Assembly (NCBI GenBank): GCA_032433595.1
Contig: JASWJB010000007.1
Coordinates: 1-64,000 of the forward strand
DNA: 64,000 nucleotides
Origin: Conoideocrella luteorostrata
Taxonomy: Eukaryota > Ascomycota > Sordariomycetes > Hypocreales > Clavicipitaceae
Reading direction: 5' to 3'
Made by a program: the position numbers and the translations under genes. The notes below the pieces were generated by a model. The model saw nothing but the letters and a program-made list of their open reading frames with translations. It was not told the DNA's origin and did not search any database. This document shows positions 59,892 through 64,000 of this stretch, piece after piece. The first letter of the stretch is position 1; the number at the start of each line of letters is the position of its first letter.

Positions 59892-61591
59892 TCAAGTGAA
59901 CTTGAACCCCCCTTGCCTTTCAGCAAAAAAGCCATGCGGATCATAAGCCTCATGGGTGCTCAGCAGCCTGGCATACGTCTCATTTCCATAGCTCCGAAGT
60001 ACGTCCTGACCCTCCATTGCATCGTTCATAAAAATAGGGTTGTAGCTTTAGAATAACTTACGTTAGTTTCATCCACACTCCATTTCGATGCGGCAGAAAA
60101 CATACCTCAAATATTCTAGGTCTCCCGACTCATAGTTTGTGGGATAAATGCCCGAATATTTCTCCTTGTGAAGGTCATGGTGCTGATCCACAACGTTTGC
60201 AAAATACGGCGGGCATTTACCGTCACACAAGGGACTGAGCCATGCAATATCATACTCTATCCACACGCGATCGCCATTTTCAGGCCTGAGCCCAAGTGCA
60301 TCGCCACCGGCGTCCTGCGACGCTTTGGCAATTCCGCGGGGCATTGGCTGGATCGCAAAGGAGAACAATTTGAAGTCGAGAAGGTCCTTCAACGCTGCCT
60401 CTTGTGATTTCTTCTTCATCAAATTAAAATGATCATTTAAGAATAACTTCATCTGAGTTGGAGGCATATTGGGGAATGTGTTCTCCCTGATTTGGAAGCG
60501 CAGCGCTTCATATTCGCCGCCAAGGACTTCCTGAGCCATCTCGGGGTAGCTTTTCACTTTGGTGTCATCGGTGAGGCTCTTCACGGCATTGAACTCGTCA
60601 AACACCCCGGCTGGCACCTGGAGGCCGTCGTAGAAGTAGAAGACCACAATCGCGGGAGCATTTATTCCAACAGCTGAGAAGAAATCGAAGGTTGGGATAA
60701 TGGCGGCTTTCGGGTCCGTGTTCTTGGCCACAAAATTTGTGATTGCAGATAATATCTCTTCACTTTTATCTTCAGTGTAGGTGCGGACGCCACCCCAGAT
60801 TTTGCCGTTCTTGCCGATATTGAAGGTCTTCAGAACGAATTTCGTAACGATTGCGAACTGGTTACCGCCTCCTTTTAAAGCAAAGTAGAGTTCGGGATGG
60901 GAGGTTTCGCTGGCCGTAACTACTGTGCCATTCGCAAGAACACACTCGTAGCTGATGATATTATCACATGCCAGTCCCTAGGTAGTTGTTAACCCAAGTT
61001 GATCAAATTGAAGCATCAACAACATACGTATTGTGCCGAGAGGTAGGAAAGCCCACCACCCAGCAAGAGGCCAGGAACTCCAACGTTGCCTAAACGGCCG
61101 CCGACGACCGCTTTGCCGAGAGGGTCCAACGCTCCGTAGACGTCTTCCCACTTACACCCGGGACCAACTTCAATACTTTTGCCATCCGGAGACGGAATGG
61201 CGTACTTTGAGTTGGGTCGGAATGCAATGAGTACACCTTCCTTGACGCTCGAAAACCCCAGATTGGGGTTATGGCCGCCTCCCTTCAGCGCAAATTGGAC
61301 AGCCGGATACGCATTGAGGACTTTTACGGCGAAGGAGACCTGATCGGCATTCGCTGGAAAGAAACCGCATGCGGGCCTATTACCGGCGCTCGCTGAATTC
61401 CAGTAATCGTGGAGAGTATTAGTGTAAGTCGCTGCCTTACCCAGAGTAACAACTCCTTTTGGTTCAATAGGATCCCAAACCAGGAGCTCGGGGAACTTGG
61501 AGTACAGAGCTGTGCAAACAGTGTCGGTGTCTGGTGTCACTGCAGCGTTGACGATTGCAGACAAGGCAGCAACTGCCCACAAATAATACAT
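59892..61591 (-). CDS. Secreted FAD-linked oxidoreductase (berberine-bridge-enzyme type)
   Basis: Three exons, 61591-61028, 60977-60106 and 60045-59892, give 529 aa. A signal peptide (MYYLWAVAALSAIVNAA) is followed by the FAD-binding PCMH domain: QFALKGGGHNPNLGFSSV, where His107 is the expected 8-alpha-N1-histidyl FAD attachment site, then IEVGPGCKWEDVYGAL, VVGGRLGNVGVPGLLLGGG, and LSAQYGLACDNIISYECVL. A berberine-bridge C-terminal segment (EGQDVLRSYGNETYARLL, then YDPHGFFAERQGGFKF) completes the protein and is reached only by the last splice. These enzymes use molecular oxygen to oxidise alcohols, sugars or cyclise metabolites; fungal ones are often in biosynthetic clusters. The second Cys link (GxxC motif) of bicovalent members is not seen. 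Substrate unknown. Confidence 0.92.
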
Positions 61592-63919
61592 GATGTCTGG
61601 TTTGGACAGAAAATTTGGGAGCTTAGAACCATGATGATCCTAGTAGCTCGGTCAGAGCGGCCCGCAGACTTTATAGTTTACGGCCATCGACCATGATCAC
61701 TTATTCGGTATACTAATACGGAGACTAGATTTCTAAACAGAGCGGCGCTATAGACGTCGCTTAGCAGTCAAGCGGCAAGCTAGCAACTAACGATTTGCTG
61801 CATACAGATCTAAGGATATGCTTGACGCCAGAAGGCTGTAAAGTAGCTATCCGGCCGGTCAATTGGTCCTTGTTGATGGAAATCGCCCGGTTCTGCCTAT
61901 GGTCTGTCACCCACATTCAATTACGACTGGCCATAGCTTTCGAGCTCGGTTATCCGTGGACGCAACTAATCTTGGTCCTTAATTTTCAGAATCTACTGAT
62001 TGCGGCTAGACCAGCGAGGCTAGGGCAAAGACCAGTGAAGAGGACAGTGCGGCATCAGGAGCAATTCTGCAGGGTGGGTAACTTCCTCAACCCAGGATAT
62101 TCTGGATCAACGCACGCGATCTTGTGTTTACCAATTCAATCCACCTCGCTTAAAGAGAACCATGTAGAATGGCCCGAAGTCCACGCGGATGGTCCGTAAA
62201 CTTGCACGTTCGTCAGGGACTAGCGTGGGGGTGGATTAGCTGCAGATATACCACCAAGTAATCCGTACTCCGTAGCACACGATGGAATGTCAAGCGAGCC
62301 AATTCCGCATCTGATGCTTGCTGCTGTACTCCGTAGCCGAGGCGGGATTCTTCTCGGGTAGGACAATTGCCGAGCCAAAGTGAGAGCTAAACGGCGCCTA
62401 GCGGGAGTGCTAATCACCATCTCGGTCTTTTAGTTCATCGAGAATGTTGCTTTCCCCTGTGCCGGAATTTAGGAGCTTCGTGACACACCACAACAACACA
62501 ATGCGTCACATGCATATGCGTGGAATGCAATACAAACCCTTCAGGCCGTAGAAATGCCAATATTCTGATATTCTTAGAAGCTAGGAAAGCCTCATTTCTG
62601 ACCACAATAGAAGAAGCTGAAAATTAGTCACGAGCCACGATGTGCGGCAATAGTCGGCGATAAGAGGCTTCAAGAGACTGGCTTAAGCCACCGAATCCTG
62701 CCAGAACCGAAATGAATAGGAATAATGGGAAACTATTAAAATCCTCGCCAAATTAGATAGAAGCCAATGACAATCCTACTGGATCAGGTGCCCACTTACG
62801 TAACTGCTCACATGGTGACAAACTTGCATCAGGATGCATAGATTTCCCGAGTATGAATGATACAACTCCCTAATGCCGGTGAGACCGACCTGATATCCCA
62901 ATTAAGATGCTGCCGATGGAGATTTACATACGGCTGTCCTAGATCCGTTGAGCACCAGCGTCCTGCACCCTTGTCGATCGTTCTGCGCCTTCAATGATGA
63001 TCGGATTTTAATTGCGGACAAAACTTATCACCCCAGTCCTCTAAAACTCCGCCTCGGGTAACTATGGAATTATGCGATGTAACCAATCGCGTGGATGAGA
63101 AGATAAATCTGCTATATCCAATACAACAAAATAAAAAACCTTGGAAACGAACCGCACATAGCCAGTGGGGCGAATTTGTTCTGTCAGGCCCAGAATGGAA
63201 TGGCAGCACCCAAATGAGATGGGACGAAGGGCGGGGGCATAATAAGAAAATGTCCATGATAATAGCTCTCCATGGCTAATCCGCAGTTACATAGGGAGCA
63301 TCCTTGTCAGCTTAAAATGCCTGATAGGGTCCTCTAGTTTATTATGCTAACTTCAATAGCCTCATTTTAATCGACTGTGTAGCGTTAGGTGAGAGAGAAA
63401 GCGGCGAGCTCTTCATGGGTCTGGACTCATTGACACCCTGACGATGGAAGCCAGGCTGTGCAGGTCAGATTATGATGTAAGTCGGGGTACTCCGTAGTTG
63501 GTTACTGGCACAATTGATATGTCCGTCCCTTGCCAGCCTTTTCGGCAGATGCGGGGTTCGATTGGCCATTCAACGAGTGGCGCCTCGAGGGCTTCAAATA
63601 ATACAACATGCATTCCTCGCAGCATTACCCCCTTGGTCATTACAAGTTGTGGTGGAGGAGATTGTCTTCGTGTCTGAAAATTTAAAGAAATTCGAAAGTT
63701 GTCTGATGCTTCCAGGGCTACCGGGGGCTGACTACCTTGAGCTTCCCGCGGGTGCAGCTTGCGATATCGGAGGCTCTCCGCAGCCGGAGCTTCAGATCAT
63801 CTCTCTCTCTTCATACATATAACTACATAATAAACTGTTTTAGGATCTAGAAACCGTTTCTTCTTGTGTACTTGTCACAACACAGAACACTTGTAAAGAA
63901 CCTTGATTGAAACTTCAGT
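61592..63919. other. Intergenic tract before the methyltransferase
   Basis: About 2.3 kb without a supported gene. TACTCCGTA-type motifs occur at about 62266, 62327 and 63489. Two AGCCTCATTT stretches (near 62587 and 63354) resemble one at 19974. Frames at 61795-62199 and 63514-63822 have no recognisable domain. Confidence 0.45.
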
Positions 63920-64000
63920 ATGACCGCAAAAACCGAAGCCGCGACATATACACACGGACATCATGCATCCGTTCTCCGCTCCCACACGTGGCGCACCGCC
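63920..64000 (+). CDS. SAM-dependent methyltransferase (5' end only)
   Basis: Twenty-seven codons from ATG 63920 run open to the window edge. The residues YTHGHHASVLRSHTWRTA match the highly conserved N-terminus of a group of fungal UbiE/COQ5-like methyltransferases, where this segment precedes the SAM-binding Rossmann fold. The catalytic domain lies outside the window. Its position next to the FAD oxidoreductase, NmrA-like protein and regulators hints at a continuing cluster. Confidence 0.75.
   Translation, partial: MTAKTEAATYTHGHHASVLRSHTWRTA

Overview
The window is nuclear DNA of a filamentous ascomycete (Pezizomycotina), most likely a Sordariomycete such as a member of the Hypocreales. 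Many genes carry short GT-AG introns of about 50-95 nt. The gene families are typical of such fungi: Zn2Cys6 regulators, an F-box protein, a fungal rhodopsin-domain membrane protein, an NmrA-like protein, DUF3445 proteins, and secreted GH20 and GH65 enzymes. Intergenic spaces are long, and one LINE relic is visible. The species cannot be named from this sequence alone. Exon structures were worked out by hand from reading frames and splice consensus, and every spliced model below keeps the frame from start to stop.

Left part (1-12 kb). The window opens with the 3' tail of a + strand gene, then an F-box gene and a broken zinc-binding reductase gene. A compact module follows: a 14-helix-type MFS exporter and a Zn2Cys6 regulator transcribed divergently from a 722-bp spacer rich in CGG/CCG repeats, then a secreted epoxide hydrolase. 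This looks like a small regulated efflux/detoxification locus.

Middle-left (12-22 kb). This part is poor in recognisable genes. It holds an RNase H relic of a LINE retrotransposon, coding-like relics with shifted frames, and a divergent pair of uncharacterised proteins (414 and 444 aa).

Middle (22-43 kb). Nutritional and secreted enzymes lie here: acid trehalase (GH65) converging on a beta-N-acetylhexosaminidase (GH20), a CAP/PR-1 protein, a nitronate monooxygenase, a fungal rhodopsin-domain (PTH11-like) membrane protein and an APC amino-acid/amine permease with a 20-nt exon. Gene-free stretches of 1-3 kb separate them.

Right part (43-64 kb). An intronless 811-aa disordered protein of unknown function comes first. 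Next are two tandem, diverged paralogues of the membrane-anchored heme-dependent oxidative N-demethylase-like family (DUF3445/PF11927). Two Zn2Cys6 regulators follow, the first with a long polypurine/polypyrimidine intron just before its zinc cluster. An NmrA-like protein, a secreted BBE-type FAD oxidoreductase and the first 27 codons of a SAM-dependent methyltransferase complete the window. Two regulators together with oxidoreductases and a methyltransferase suggest the edge of a catabolic or secondary-metabolism cluster that continues to the right. This reading is an inference.

A short palindromic motif (TACGGAGTA/TACTCCGTA) recurs in intergenic DNA across the window and is not explained by any gene.
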